Source: Aquisalinus luteolus (GTDB lineage: Bacteria > Pseudomonadota > Alphaproteobacteria > Caulobacterales > Parvularculaceae). From it: a DNA stretch of 64,000 nucleotides. Below, piece by piece: positions 8,308 through 17,751 of the stretch. Location: NCBI RefSeq assembly GCF_009712425.2, contig NZ_VCJR02000001.1, forward strand, positions 1,678,001 to 1,742,000, in the 5' to 3' direction. Under the pieces are notes generated by a model. That model saw only the letters and a list, made by a program, of their open reading frames with translations, was not told where the DNA came from and did not search any database. The translations under genes were made by a program, and so were the position numbers. How positions within the stretch are numbered: the stretch's first letter is position 1; each line of letters opens with the position of its first letter.

Positions 8308-10251
8308 ATGGCTCATACGCATGACATGGATGACAAGGATGACGAGCGCCCTGCCGGCGCATCCGTGTCCCGGCTGCCCTATCCACCTGTCGAGGCAGAT
8401 ACGGATTATGGTGACGAGGATTACGAGCCGCCGCTGCGCCGCGATCCGTCTGCGTGGGAACGTGCCTCTTCCCAGGTGAAGTTCTGGTTCCGCACGGCCG
8501 CGATCATCTTTATCTGCTGTTTCGTCGTTGGCTGGCCAGTCGGCATGTCGCTGTCGGCCTATAACCGCACCGGGCTGTTCTCGATCGAGTTCGGGCTGAC
8601 CTTCCCGATTCTCGCCATCGTCATCGCGCTTGCCGCCCTCATCTATATTATTGGCCATATGCTTTCGCTCTCCTTCCGCATGATCGCCAAGGCGGAAGAG
8701 CTGGAGATGTCGTCATCGCGCTTCACCATGCCTGAGACCCATGCCGTTACCAATGTCCGCTCGGTCGGCAAGGCGGTGCGCTCCGAGATCACGGCGCTGA
8801 ACAGTTATCTGGACGATGCGCTGGTCAAGCTCGCCTCGGCGGAAAGCATGATCCGCCAGCAGGTCCAGGCGATCGACACGGTCGGTTCCTCCCTGCGCGG
8901 CGGCAATGACGACCTCGTCGGCTCCGTCGCCCGCGAGCGCGAAAAGCTGATCGAACTGACCGAGATGATGAACGCCCAGGCCGATGCCTTTGCCGAAGCG
9001 ATTGCCGAAAAGGCCAAGCTGGGCGAGGAGCATTCCCGCGCGGCGAGCGAGCGCGTCAGCGGCGCCGAGGCCGAGCTGGAAGCGCGACTCAGTCGGCTTG
9101 AAGAAACCGCCGAAAAGGCCCTGACCGCGTTCGAGACACTGGCAACCTCGTTCGAGGAGCGACGCCACAAGGTAGAGGAATCAGGCTCTGCCTTTGAAAA
9201 CCTTTCAAAGGAAGCCGCCGACAAATCTGCCAGCGTTACCAGGGCTTTCCAGGAGAATACTGAAGCGATTTCCGCGGCGCAGGCCCGCCTGCACGAAGAA
9301 AGCGAACGCCTCGAACAATTGATCACCCAGCAGCGCGAACGCGCCGACAAGCTGGCCGAGGCGATCTCTCAACAGACCGAAAAACTCAGCTCCCTGTCGG
9401 AGAAAAGACTGCAGGCCGAGAAGCTGGAAGCGGCAAGAGCGGAGAGTGCCCGCAACCTCACGCCAAAGGCGCCCAAGCGACCCATCTCGATCATGCGTAT
9501 CGATGAAGACGAGAAGGAGGAGCTGCCACGCCTGTCGCTGCGCCCTGCGTCATCCTCTCCCGATATCTCTACAAAGCCTGAAGAAAAACCGGCACCGGAT
9601 AAATCACTGATTGCCGAGCGCCCCACACTGTCATCATCGCGCGGACCGGTTTTCGGGTCTGGCACCAGCATCCAGAAATCTGGCGAACGCCGTGAACCGA
9701 CCTTGACCCGGCCGGACATGCCCGCTTCGCGCGAGGAGCGCCAGTCGACATCGTGGCGGGATATCCTCGCTGCCGCAGACGATCCTGAGACAACGAGTGA
9801 GCCACGCGGCCAGTCCCAGCTACGCCTGCAACAGGTCACGCCCGCTGCGCCGACCTCGCCCCCGCTCACGCGTCAGGAGCCAGATCCGGCGGACAATGAC
9901 ATCGTATGGCTGATCCGCCAGATGCAGTCCTTCATGGTGGAGATCGAAACACGCCTCTATGGCCGTCCCGATACGGACAAGCTGATGCGTTACAAGAATG
10001 GCGAGCGCAACATCTTCGCCAACGAGATCCTGCGCCGGGATGACATGGAATTCCGCCGCAAGCTGAAGGCCGAAGTCGACCGCAATGAAGTTTTCGAACG
10101 CGCCGTCTTCGACTTCCTCGCCAATTTCGATGCGTTGCTGGAGCCTGATGAGGATGGCGACGACGCCGATGGCCTCATCGACGACTATCTCGGCTCACCC
10201 CTCGGCCAGGTTTACGTACTGGTCGGTGGTGCGCTCGATTATTTCGGTTGA
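8308..10251 (+). CDS. Two-helix membrane coiled-coil protein, TipN-like polarity factor
   Basis: The 647-residue product has a short acidic N-terminal tail, two membrane helices (about 62-84 and 97-118), and then a long Ala/Glu/Lys-rich coiled coil (about 120-400). A Pro/Ser-rich linker (about 400-540) follows, then a conserved-looking globular C-terminus of about 110 residues (from DIVWLIRQMQSF). This order matches TipN, the Caulobacter new-pole marker, and the C-terminus looks related, but this is a judgement by eye. GTG/TTG codons upstream open the frame to 8263; the ATG at 8308 has GGCGGA six bases before it. It is divergent from the channel gene. Confidence 0.6.
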   Translation: MAHTHDMDDKDDERPAGASVSRLPYPPVEADTDYGDEDYEPPLRRDPSAWERASSQVKFWFRTAAIIFICCFVVGWPVGMSLSAYNRTGLFSIEFGLTFPILAIVIALAALIYIIGHMLSLSFRMIAKAEELEMSSSRFTMPETHAVTNVRSVGKAVRSEITALNSYLDDALVKLASAESMIRQQVQAIDTVGSSLRGGNDDLVGSVAREREKLIELTEMMNAQADAFAEAIAEKAKLGEEHSRAASERVSGAEAELEARLSRLEETAEKALTAFETLATSFEERRHKVEESGSAFENLSKEAADKSASVTRAFQENTEAISAAQARLHEESERLEQLITQQRERADKLAEAISQQTEKLSSLSEKRLQAEKLEAARAESARNLTPKAPKRPISIMRIDEDEKEELPRLSLRPASSSPDISTKPEEKPAPDKSLIAERPTLSSSRGPVFGSGTSIQKSGERREPTLTRPDMPASREERQSTSWRDILAAADDPETTSEPRGQSQLRLQQVTPAAPTSPPLTRQEPDPADNDIVWLIRQMQSFMVEIETRLYGRPDTDKLMRYKNGERNIFANEILRRDDMEFRRKLKAEVDRNEVFERAVFDFLANFDALLEPDEDGDDADGLIDDYLGSPLGQVYVLVGGALDYFG

Positions 10252-10260
10252 AACCTGACC

Positions 10261-10914
10261 TTAATTGGTCGGGACCGGGTTTGCCCGCATCAGTTCCAGC
10301 GTCCAGTCTACAGTCTCTACCGCGCTGCGCCGTGCGGCCCGGTTCAGGGCTTCGACAGAGCCATCGAGCCCCGGGCCCGGCACAGGTTCACTGGTCGAGA
10401 AGATGCGTGTGGCTATCGCCTCGTTGCGGCTGTTGAACAGCTTTGCCGAATAGCTGACGAGCGCAGTGCGGTCATCGCCCCGGCGCTGGATGTGGAAGGC
10501 CCTGATATCGGTCCGCAGGACATAGTCGCCGAGAGGCACGGAAACGCGGTCGCCGACAGTACCGACGCGACCATCATTCTCGAAATTACGCTGCAGGAAG
10601 ATGCCGAACAGCAACGGCAGCTGGTCGGTCCATTCACCCTCGACATAATACTCGAACCGCAACGGTTCCGGCGAGAAGCTGATCCGCGAGGTATCGAAGG
10701 CAGCTTCGGATTGCGGATCGGTGACGACAAGGCGAACCCGCAGCGGGTCCACTGTCTCCGTCGAAATCGCGATTGGCTGAAGCGTATAGCGCGGCGGCAC
10801 TTCACCATCGCCGAGGATCAGGGAGGCGCAACCAGTCAGTGACGCCATGGCAAGGCCGGCGACAGCCAGTTTCAGGATCGAGAAGAAAGTTGTTCTTGTC
10901 ATTGTATTATCCAT
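10261..10914 (-). CDS. ABC-type transport auxiliary lipoprotein of the Mla-like operon
   Basis: A 217-residue lipoprotein whose signal peptide ends in the lipobox LTGC (SLTGCAS), placing it in a membrane facing the periplasm. It belongs by context and pattern to the auxiliary lipoproteins that accompany MCE transporters (PqiC/LetB-type partners). It is the last gene of a four-gene operon, ten bases after mlaD. The start at 10914 has AGGA nine bases upstream; the frame extends to 11133 but that part runs antiparallel within mlaD and is not coding. It likely supplies the outer-membrane-side contact for lipid transfer. Confidence 0.8.
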   Translation of the reverse strand: MDNTMTRTTFFSILKLAVAGLAMASLTGCASLILGDGEVPPRYTLQPIAISTETVDPLRVRLVVTDPQSEAAFDTSRISFSPEPLRFEYYVEGEWTDQLPLLFGIFLQRNFENDGRVGTVGDRVSVPLGDYVLRTDIRAFHIQRRGDDRTALVSYSAKLFNSRNEAIATRIFSTSEPVPGPGLDGSVEALNRAARRSAVETVDWTLELMRANPVPTN

Positions 10915-10924
10915 TTTTTCCTGA

Positions 10925-11863
10925 TCAGTTTGATTGAGCCTGCGGGCGGGTCTCGCCGAACAGGAAGCGGGCCGGATCGCGCTCAACCTCGCGCAGGATC
11001 TGGTCCATGGTACGGATGAGGCGGCGGCTCTCGGCGATGGCAGCAGCGGCCTCGCCAAGGCCCTGCTGGGCAAAGGCGTCGATGGCGGCGCGGTTATCGC
11101 CAAGGGTAGAGCGCAGTTCCTCGGCAAAGGCACGAGCCTCTTTCACGACACCGTCGATTTCATCCAGCGAAGCCTGCAAATCTTCGTTCACGAAGCTGTC
11201 GGCCCCCTGCAGGATGCTCTCAAGCTCGGCGGAGCGCTCGTCGAGCGTATCGGCGAAAGCAGCCAGCTGGTCGCTGGCCGTCGCAAGGTTGTCGATCGTG
11301 CGGACGATCTCTTCATCCTTCTGGGCCAGCGCATCGGTCAGTGTCTCTACATCGGCGAGGATGCGGGCGACCGTGTCGGTATTTTCCTGGGTCAGCAGGC
11401 GCTGGACACTGGCGACGATGTTACCGCCGCCTTCGAGCAGCCTCGTGATTGGCGACAGGGAGGCCTGAATCTGCGGCGGTCTGCGGCGGGAGACTTCTTT
11501 CAGCATCGGGCTTGCCGGCGAGCCGCCGGAGAACTGGATCACGGCAAGGCCGGTAACGCCCTGCAATTCCAGTTCGGCTTTGGTGTCGAGCTTGATCGGC
11601 GTATCCTGGTTGACGCGTACCCGGGCGATAACCCGCTCAGGATTATCCTCATCGAGCTTCAGGTCGCGCACTTCGCCGACATCGATACCGTTGAACAACA
11701 CCGCCGCGCCTTCAGACAGGCCGGAGACGCGCTCGTTGAAGACGACGTCATATTCGTCGAACTCGCGCTCGACGGAGCCGAGCCACAGGGCGAATAGCAC
11801 GGCCATGAAGATGGCCAGCAGCATGAAGGCGCCAATCAGAATGTAATGTGCCCGTGTTTCCAT
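10925..11863 (-). CDS. mlaD: MCE-domain periplasmic lipid-binding subunit MlaD
   Basis: A 312-residue protein with an N-terminal membrane anchor (about 7-28) and an MCE domain (about 38-115, with the GAAVLFNGIDVGEV and QGVTGLAVIQ motifs). A long helical C-terminal region follows (about 150-290, heptad-like). In the Mla system MlaD hexamers form the lipid channel above the MlaE permease. The helical extension is longer than E. coli MlaD (183 residues), resembling actinobacterial and alphaproteobacterial forms. It starts four bases after mlaF ends. Confidence 0.92.
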   Translation of the reverse strand: METRAHYILIGAFMLLAIFMAVLFALWLGSVEREFDEYDVVFNERVSGLSEGAAVLFNGIDVGEVRDLKLDEDNPERVIARVRVNQDTPIKLDTKAELELQGVTGLAVIQFSGGSPASPMLKEVSRRRPPQIQASLSPITRLLEGGGNIVASVQRLLTQENTDTVARILADVETLTDALAQKDEEIVRTIDNLATASDQLAAFADTLDERSAELESILQGADSFVNEDLQASLDEIDGVVKEARAFAEELRSTLGDNRAAIDAFAQQGLGEAAAAIAESRRLIRTMDQILREVERDPARFLFGETRPQAQSN

Positions 11864-11867
11864 CGGT

Positions 11868-12695
11868 TTACTCTACTCTTGCTTCTTTATCGCCCGAACT
11901 GTCCTGTTCTTGCACAGATGAGGCCAACGCAGCCCGGCCGCGCGGGCCGGAAAAATATTCCTGTATCCAGGGGTGATCGGTCTTGCGGACTTCTTCCAAT
12001 GGCCCGATCGCCCGGACTTTCTTCTCCGCCAGCACGGCGATGCGGTCGCAGGCGCGGTGCAGGCTGTCGAGGTCGTGGGTAACCATAAACACGGTTAACC
12101 CTAAGGATTCTTTGAGATTTATGATCAAATCGTCGAATTTCGCCGCCCCGATGGGGTCGAGACCAGCCGTCGGCTCGTCGAGGAAGACAATATCAGGGTC
12201 CATGGCGAGCGCCCTTGCGAGGCCTGCACGCTTGCGCATGCCCCCTGATAGCTCAGAAGGATATTTGGTCGCCGCATCGAGCGGCAGGCCCGACAGGGTG
12301 ATCTTCATTGAGGCGATTTCCTGCTGCAGTTCAGGGCTGAGATGCAAATGCTCCCGCAACGGAGCGATGACGTTCTGGGCCACCGTCATGGCAGAAAACA
12401 GCGCACCGTCCTGAAACAGCACACCGAGGCGGCGGTCGATTGCCCGGTGCTCGCGGTCGCTCATCTGCAGCACATCTTCGCCGAAAATACGGATCGACCC
12501 CGCCCGCGGCTTGACGAGGCCGATGATTGCCTTCAGCAGTACCGACTTGCCGGTGCCGGACCCGCCGACAATGCCGATGATCTCGCCACGCTTGATGGTA
12601 AGGTCGAGATCCTTGTGGATGATCTGCGAGCCGAAGCCGGTCGTCAGCTTCTCGATCTCGATGATCGGCTCGCCCTTTTCTCCTCTCTGGGTCAT
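11868..12695 (-). CDS. mlaF: Phospholipid ABC transporter ATP-binding subunit MlaF
   Basis: This is the ATPase that powers MlaED. It has Walker A GGSGTGKS (about residue 45), the ABC signature LSGGMRKR, Walker B IVFLDEPTAGLD and an H-loop (MVTHD). The Met-Arg-Lys form of the signature is typical of MCE-associated ATPases. The ATG overlaps the mlaE stop by four bases (ATGA), so the two are translationally coupled. Confidence 0.94.
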   Translation of the reverse strand: MTQRGEKGEPIIEIEKLTTGFGSQIIHKDLDLTIKRGEIIGIVGGSGTGKSVLLKAIIGLVKPRAGSIRIFGEDVLQMSDREHRAIDRRLGVLFQDGALFSAMTVAQNVIAPLREHLHLSPELQQEIASMKITLSGLPLDAATKYPSELSGGMRKRAGLARALAMDPDIVFLDEPTAGLDPIGAAKFDDLIINLKESLGLTVFMVTHDLDSLHRACDRIAVLAEKKVRAIGPLEEVRKTDHPWIQEYFSGPRGRAALASSVQEQDSSGDKEARVE

Positions 12696-13843
12696 ATGTT
12701 CAGCTCCATGAAGAAGATGGCGAACGCCGCGTCCAGCAGGATGACGATAAACAGCGACTGAACCACGGAAATGGTTGTATGGCGCCCTAGTTCCTCAGCC
12801 GAGCCCTCGACCCGCATGCCCTGGTAACAGCCGATGACGGAGATAGCGAAGGCAAAGAACGGCGCCTTGACCATACCGACCATGAAGTTTTCGACGACGA
12901 TGATGTCTTGCGTACGCGTCAGGAACATGGCCGGGGAGATATCCATCTGCAGCCAGGCGACAAGCCCGCCGCCGATGAGGCCCATCATGGTGGCGATGAA
13001 GGTCAGCGCCGGCAGCACGAAAACCATGGCGATCAGCCGCGGCAGCACCAGCGCCTCCAGCGGGTCAATGCCCATGGCCTCCATCGCGTCGACTTCCTCG
13101 CGCAGCTTCATAGAGCCGATGGCGGCGGTAAAGGCACTGCCAGAACGGCCGGCGATGAGGATCGCCGTCAAAAGCACGCCGAATTCCCTGAGCACGGTAA
13201 TGCCTATCAGTTCGACGACAAATATCTGCGCCCCGAACTGGGCAAGAACCGTTGCGCCCATGAAGGCGATCACGGCACCGATGAGGAACGACATCAGGCC
13301 GACAATCAGCGTGGCGTTGAGACCGGATTCCTCCATGTGGTGCACGATGGAAGTCATGCGCAGGCGCTTCGGGCGGGAGAGTACGGTGTAAAGACCGACA
13401 AGAACCTCACCTAAATAGCTGACAAGCCTCAATATCTCATACATCAGCTCTTCAGTGCCGCGCCCGACGCGCTCCAGCATCAACACGAACGCGCTGCCCT
13501 GTTTCACATCGATTTCGCAGGGCGACAGGTGGTTGGCGGCGGCAGCCAGAAGGGACTTGTAGCCCTCCTTCACATGCTCGAAGCCGAACAGGGCGTTGTC
13601 TTCGGCCATTTCCTCGCGCTGGGAACAGGCCCGCATGGTCCGCTGCAGCATCATCGCGCCGGCAGTATCCATGGTCTCGACGCCTGAGAGGTCGATCTTC
13701 AGCGACTTGCTCATCGTCTTGTCGGAGAAGCGGCGCAGCTTGCCGTCTATGTCGCCGAGACCGGCGCCGAGGGACCATGTCCCTTTCGCCTCAAGGCGCC
13801 ACCCGTCCCCCGTTTCCTGTAACTCAAAAGCCGCGACAGACAT
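12692..13843 (-). CDS. mlaE: MlaE permease with N-terminal STAS domain
   Basis: The 383-residue product fuses an N-terminal STAS domain (about 1-105, the role played by separate MlaB in E. coli) to the MlaE permease (about 125-383, five to six hydrophobic helices, with the conserved GRSGSAFTAAIGSMKLREEVDA loop, of which E and the Gly-Ser run are the key residues). It is the first gene of the mlaEFD-lipoprotein operon, which moves phospholipids between the membranes. AAGGG precedes the ATG. No MlaC gene is present here. Confidence 0.93.
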   Translation of the reverse strand: MSVAAFELQETGDGWRLEAKGTWSLGAGLGDIDGKLRRFSDKTMSKSLKIDLSGVETMDTAGAMMLQRTMRACSQREEMAEDNALFGFEHVKEGYKSLLAAAANHLSPCEIDVKQGSAFVLMLERVGRGTEELMYEILRLVSYLGEVLVGLYTVLSRPKRLRMTSIVHHMEESGLNATLIVGLMSFLIGAVIAFMGATVLAQFGAQIFVVELIGITVLREFGVLLTAILIAGRSGSAFTAAIGSMKLREEVDAMEAMGIDPLEALVLPRLIAMVFVLPALTFIATMMGLIGGGLVAWLQMDISPAMFLTRTQDIIVVENFMVGMVKAPFFAFAISVIGCYQGMRVEGSAEELGRHTTISVVQSLFIVILLDAAFAIFFMELNI

Positions 13844-14072
13844 CTTTTACCCTTACTCGACGCAGTTTATTCTTTTTGGCAATAAACGGCATTCACCATG
13901 GCGTGTTATGACACAAGATCCTGAACTTGGTCTAAACGCCGGGTTTACCAAATATTACGATGAAAATTGGGCACGAAACCTGCTTGACCGGCGGCATGTT
14001 GAGTGAGATTCCCGCGACCAGACAGCGCCCTCTCCTGCGAGAGATGGGGCCAGTGAGAGAGAGACGAAACCC

Positions 14073-16379
14073 TTGTTCGAGAAAAAACTGACGCCCCAGC
14101 ATCACTGGCTGTCGATCCTGCCTATCTTGATTATCATGACCGTGGTTGGCTTGACGCTCGGCACATCGGTGAATACTGGCGTCCAGCCACGCGAAACGTT
14201 TTTTGACCTGTTCATGCGCCTCGATCCGCGCGATGTGAATTCGGATGATGGATTCACGCCGGCGATCGTCATGATCGACGAGGAAAGCATCGAGCGCGTC
14301 GGCCCGTGGCCATGGCCCCGGACGGCGCTTGCAGAACTGGTCGGCTCGGTTCGCCAGGCTGGTGCCCGCGCCGTGGTCATCACTGTGCCTGTCGAAGGCC
14401 CGGACCCGCTGTCGCCGGAGGTCGTCGGCCAGTACTGGTTCAATCGTCAGGGACCGACGAGCGGCGCGGTTGCCGAAGCCGTCGCGCGCCTGCCGAGCAA
14501 CGATGTCAGCCTCGGCAATGCCCTGTCGACCATTCCCTCCGCCGTTGCCATTGCACCGGAAGCTTATGCCGAGCTTTCCAGCGGTCAGGCATGGATCCGG
14601 ACGGAAGCGGTCTCATCCCCATGGCTCAACCTGGAAATAGAGGAAGGCGCGAGCACGGACTTCCTCGCCCTGCCCCTCAGCCGTCCACAGGGGCAGCTCG
14701 CCAGCAATATCGCCGCCAATGCGCGCTCTTCCGTCAGCGCCCTGCCTGCAGACAGTGACGGCACGGTGCGGCGGGTACCATTGGCGTGGAATGCCTATGG
14801 AACGCCGATGCCGAGCACTGCGCTTGCATCTGTCATCCTTCAGGATGGTACGGCCACTGCCGTGCCCCATCGCAGTGTCGTGCGCTCTTCGGGTCGCACC
14901 TTCACGCAGATGATCATCGATGGCGAGACTATCGCTCTTGACCGGCAGAACGCGGCAACGCTGTACCTGCCGAGCGATGTCTCCATCCCGACCATCTCCG
15001 CCTGGCGGGTCCTGTCCGGCAGTGACAGCTGGACCAGCGCGCTGCAGGGCAATGTCGTCTTCATCGGCGAGAATGTGAACGCCTCTTCCATCGTCGAGAC
15101 CGCCCGTGGCGAGATGTCGAAAACACAGGTTCATGCGCTTATGGCCGACCAGCTGGCTGATGGCGTCAGCCTCAATCGCCCGGAATGGGCTGGCTTTCTG
15201 GAGGCCGGTCTCGCCCTCCTCCTCGGTGTCGGCGCTGTCATCTGCGCCCTCGTCCTCGCACCGGTTCTGGCAGCGAGCTATACGCTCGTGCTCTCCATCG
15301 CGATGTTCATCCTCTCCTGGGTGATCTTCTCGAACTCTTCGATGCTGATCGATCCATCACCAGCGATCTCGGCGATGATCGGCGGGCAGATCGGGGTCGT
15401 GCTCAGCCGCCTTGCCGGTTCCGTCTTGCGGGACGACGCCGTACGCGGAGCATTCCACGGTGCCCTGCCACCCTCGACAATGGCCAAGCTGCAGCGTGGC
15501 CGCGCCGCCCACCTGCTGGACGGCACGCGCCGCCAGGTCACGGTCCTGTCCTGCAATGTCCGCCTGCCGGATGCGATCCGTGCTGAGTTCCTGAAGGACC
15601 CCGCCGCCTACATGGCCTTCAAAGCCCAGACGAACGACCGCCTGCGCCAGACGATCCTCAATCTCGGCGGCACCGTCGACTATGGCGAGGATGGCCGCCT
15701 GCTCGGCTACTGGAACGTGCCGGAGGAAGAAGCCGACCATATCGAGGATGCCTGTTCCTGTGCCCTGCAGATGATCGAGGATATCAATCAGCTGGCGGAA
15801 GATACGGAGCTTGCCCAGTCGGTCAGGCCTGCGCGCCTGCTTGGCAAGGAGATCCCGTCCCCCTTCGGTCAGGGACGCCTTGAGGTTGGCATCTCCAGCG
15901 ATGTCTGCTTCTCAGGCCCGGTCGGGCGGGGCAACCGTAACCGTTATTCGGTTATCGGCCCGGCTGTCGCCTTCGCCAATCTGCTGCGCAACCGTTCGCG
16001 CCTCTATGGCCCGGCGATCATCTGCGACGAGACGGTCTTTACCGCCCTGCGCCATCACTTCGCTTTCCTCGATCTCGACGTGCTGAAGGTGAATGACGAC
16101 ACGACGCCGCGCCCGGTCTATGGCCTTGTCGGCAATCCGTTCCTGAAAGCCTCGAAGGCCTTCCGCAACATGTCCGATACACAGCGTGCGCTCGTCGTGT
16201 CATGGCGGGAAGGTTCAATCGCAGCGGCAGAAGCTTATCTGAAGCAGCTGGAAGAACTGCCCGGCACGCATGAGGCCTATGTCGGCCTGTTCCGTGAACG
16301 GATCGAGCATGCCCGCAAGGAAGGCGCCACAGAGGTCAAGGCACCGCTATGGGACGGCAGCCAGCAGGTCTATCTGTAA
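14073..16379 (+). CDS. CHASE2-domain receptor with degenerate class III nucleotide cyclase domain
   Basis: The 768-residue protein has an N-terminal helix (about 12-32), an extracellular CHASE2 sensor (about 35-330), three membrane helices (about 365-445) and a cytoplasmic cyclase-like domain (about 485-680). The cyclase signatures are altered. The first metal-binding Asp of FSDIRGFT is Asn495 (LSCNVRLPD); the second Asp position in the VDxxxGD strand reads GEDG; and in the VIGDAVNLA motif the Asp is Pro and the Asn is Phe (VIGPAVAFA). It is thus probably not an active adenylate cyclase. TTG at 14073 is the best start, after a GAGAGAGAGA tract; the first ATG would cut the first helix. Confidence 0.82.
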   Translation: MFEKKLTPQHHWLSILPILIIMTVVGLTLGTSVNTGVQPRETFFDLFMRLDPRDVNSDDGFTPAIVMIDEESIERVGPWPWPRTALAELVGSVRQAGARAVVITVPVEGPDPLSPEVVGQYWFNRQGPTSGAVAEAVARLPSNDVSLGNALSTIPSAVAIAPEAYAELSSGQAWIRTEAVSSPWLNLEIEEGASTDFLALPLSRPQGQLASNIAANARSSVSALPADSDGTVRRVPLAWNAYGTPMPSTALASVILQDGTATAVPHRSVVRSSGRTFTQMIIDGETIALDRQNAATLYLPSDVSIPTISAWRVLSGSDSWTSALQGNVVFIGENVNASSIVETARGEMSKTQVHALMADQLADGVSLNRPEWAGFLEAGLALLLGVGAVICALVLAPVLAASYTLVLSIAMFILSWVIFSNSSMLIDPSPAISAMIGGQIGVVLSRLAGSVLRDDAVRGAFHGALPPSTMAKLQRGRAAHLLDGTRRQVTVLSCNVRLPDAIRAEFLKDPAAYMAFKAQTNDRLRQTILNLGGTVDYGEDGRLLGYWNVPEEEADHIEDACSCALQMIEDINQLAEDTELAQSVRPARLLGKEIPSPFGQGRLEVGISSDVCFSGPVGRGNRNRYSVIGPAVAFANLLRNRSRLYGPAIICDETVFTALRHHFAFLDLDVLKVNDDTTPRPVYGLVGNPFLKASKAFRNMSDTQRALVVSWREGSIAAAEAYLKQLEELPGTHEAYVGLFRERIEHARKEGATEVKAPLWDGSQQVYL

Positions 16380-16395
16380 GTCACGACTTTCCCGG

Positions 16396-17670
16396 TTATG
16401 GCCTGTCAGGCACGGGCACAGGTTCCTTTGTGATGTCACCATCCGGATCGCCATCTGGGTCACTGGTGGCGTCATCCTCATTGCCGCGCTCGGAGCGGAT
16501 GATGCCGCCATCCCAGTGCCGCCACAGGCCAAGCGTGGCGAGCACCGCGACGCCGCCCATCGCCCCCATCATCGCGTAAGCCGGGAACGGGTTGGCGGCA
16601 GTGAAGAACAACCCTGAAATAATCGTCGCCACACCGGTCAACGCCCCGATCCCGATCGTCGACACCAGCGTCATGCCGGTATTTTCCAGATTGCGCGGTA
16701 CGGCACGGGAGATGAATTCAACCGTACCGAGATAAACGGTGGCAAATGTAAAGGCGTGCAGCGTCTGTAGCAGGACCACGACCGGCAATGGCGGTGACAG
16801 GCCGATCAGCGGCCAGCGGATGAAGGCGGCCAGCGCACCGGCGCCGATGAACAGGACCGGCCCGAACCGCTTCAACAGGGGCCGCCCGAAGAACAGGATC
16901 ATGATTTCCGCGACAACGCCGATGGTCCACAACACACCGATAAGATCACTGCCATAACCGAGCGATGACCAGTGCAGCTTGGAGAAGGCGTAATAGACCG
17001 CATGGGCGCCTTGGGTGAGTCCGGCCGCGGTCAGCATCAGCAGGAACGATTTCGAGCGGAACAGGCGTATGGCATCCGACAGCTTCGGCGGTGCCAGTCG
17101 GCTTGCTGCCTCGCCTTCCGCCCGCTTTGCGCCCTTGGGCAGTCCGATGATGACGACGAGAGACAACAGCGCAGCGCCCGCCATCCACACAACGCTTGCC
17201 GCATCGCCGGTACGGGCGATCAGCACCCCGCCCGCCAGGTTGGCGAAAACGAAGGCACCGGAACCGAACGCACGCGTGCGCCCGTAATTGAGCGTCCCTG
17301 CCCGGTCTTCCCGCATCACGGCTGTATCCGTCAGCGGCACCAGGCAGCCGAAACTCCACATCATGGTGATCGTCAACAGAGCTATGGACCACCCCGGCTG
17401 GCCCAGCAGCAATAGCGAGGCGGAAACGAACATCAGCGCGCTGATGATACCGAGGATGATCCGCTGGTCGCGCTGGCCCTCGGCCCAGTAGGCAACGACC
17501 GGTCCCAGCAGCAGGCGCAGGATCAGCGAGCCGCCGGTAACAAGACCGATCGCCTTTTCCGAGAATCCGGTTTCATACAGCCAGCCCGGAAAGAACGGCA
17601 GTTGCACACCGAGAAAAAGGAACTGGGCGATGTAAAGCAGCGTGAAGCCGCGGGCGGGGGTCAGCAGCAT
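16396..17670 (-). CDS. Major facilitator superfamily transporter, HcaT/phenylpropionate-type
   Basis: A 424-residue carrier with about 12 hydrophobic helices. The start (FTLLYIAQFLFLGVQLPFFP GW, residues about 9-30) and the TRAFGSGAF motif resemble the MFS_1-like family that includes E. coli HcaT, a proposed 3-phenylpropionate:proton symporter. The last 40 residues form an acidic Asp/Gly/Pro-rich tail (SDPDGDPDGD). The substrate cannot be read from the sequence. It converges on the CHASE2 gene with a 16-base gap. Confidence 0.8.
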   Translation of the reverse strand: MLLTPARGFTLLYIAQFLFLGVQLPFFPGWLYETGFSEKAIGLVTGGSLILRLLLGPVVAYWAEGQRDQRIILGIISALMFVSASLLLLGQPGWSIALLTITMMWSFGCLVPLTDTAVMREDRAGTLNYGRTRAFGSGAFVFANLAGGVLIARTGDAASVVWMAGAALLSLVVIIGLPKGAKRAEGEAASRLAPPKLSDAIRLFRSKSFLLMLTAAGLTQGAHAVYYAFSKLHWSSLGYGSDLIGVLWTIGVVAEIMILFFGRPLLKRFGPVLFIGAGALAAFIRWPLIGLSPPLPVVVLLQTLHAFTFATVYLGTVEFISRAVPRNLENTGMTLVSTIGIGALTGVATIISGLFFTAANPFPAYAMMGAMGGVAVLATLGLWRHWDGGIIRSERGNEDDATSDPDGDPDGDITKEPVPVPDRP

Positions 17671-17751
17671 GGGCCGCCTCTTGCGTTACGACAGAGGTCA
17701 TGGCTTAGCCTGTTCGGGACCAGAATGTCGAGACAGGGAATGTCTCGAGAA

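Noticed and set aside
10915-11133. 73-residue extension of the Mla-operon lipoprotein
   Set aside because: It lies inside mlaD and would bury the signal peptide and lipobox; AGGA supports the start at 10914.
13908-14006. 32-codon frame starting ATG before the CHASE2 gene
   Set aside because: There is no ribosome-binding site and no recognisable feature; the stretch is more likely promoter and leader DNA.
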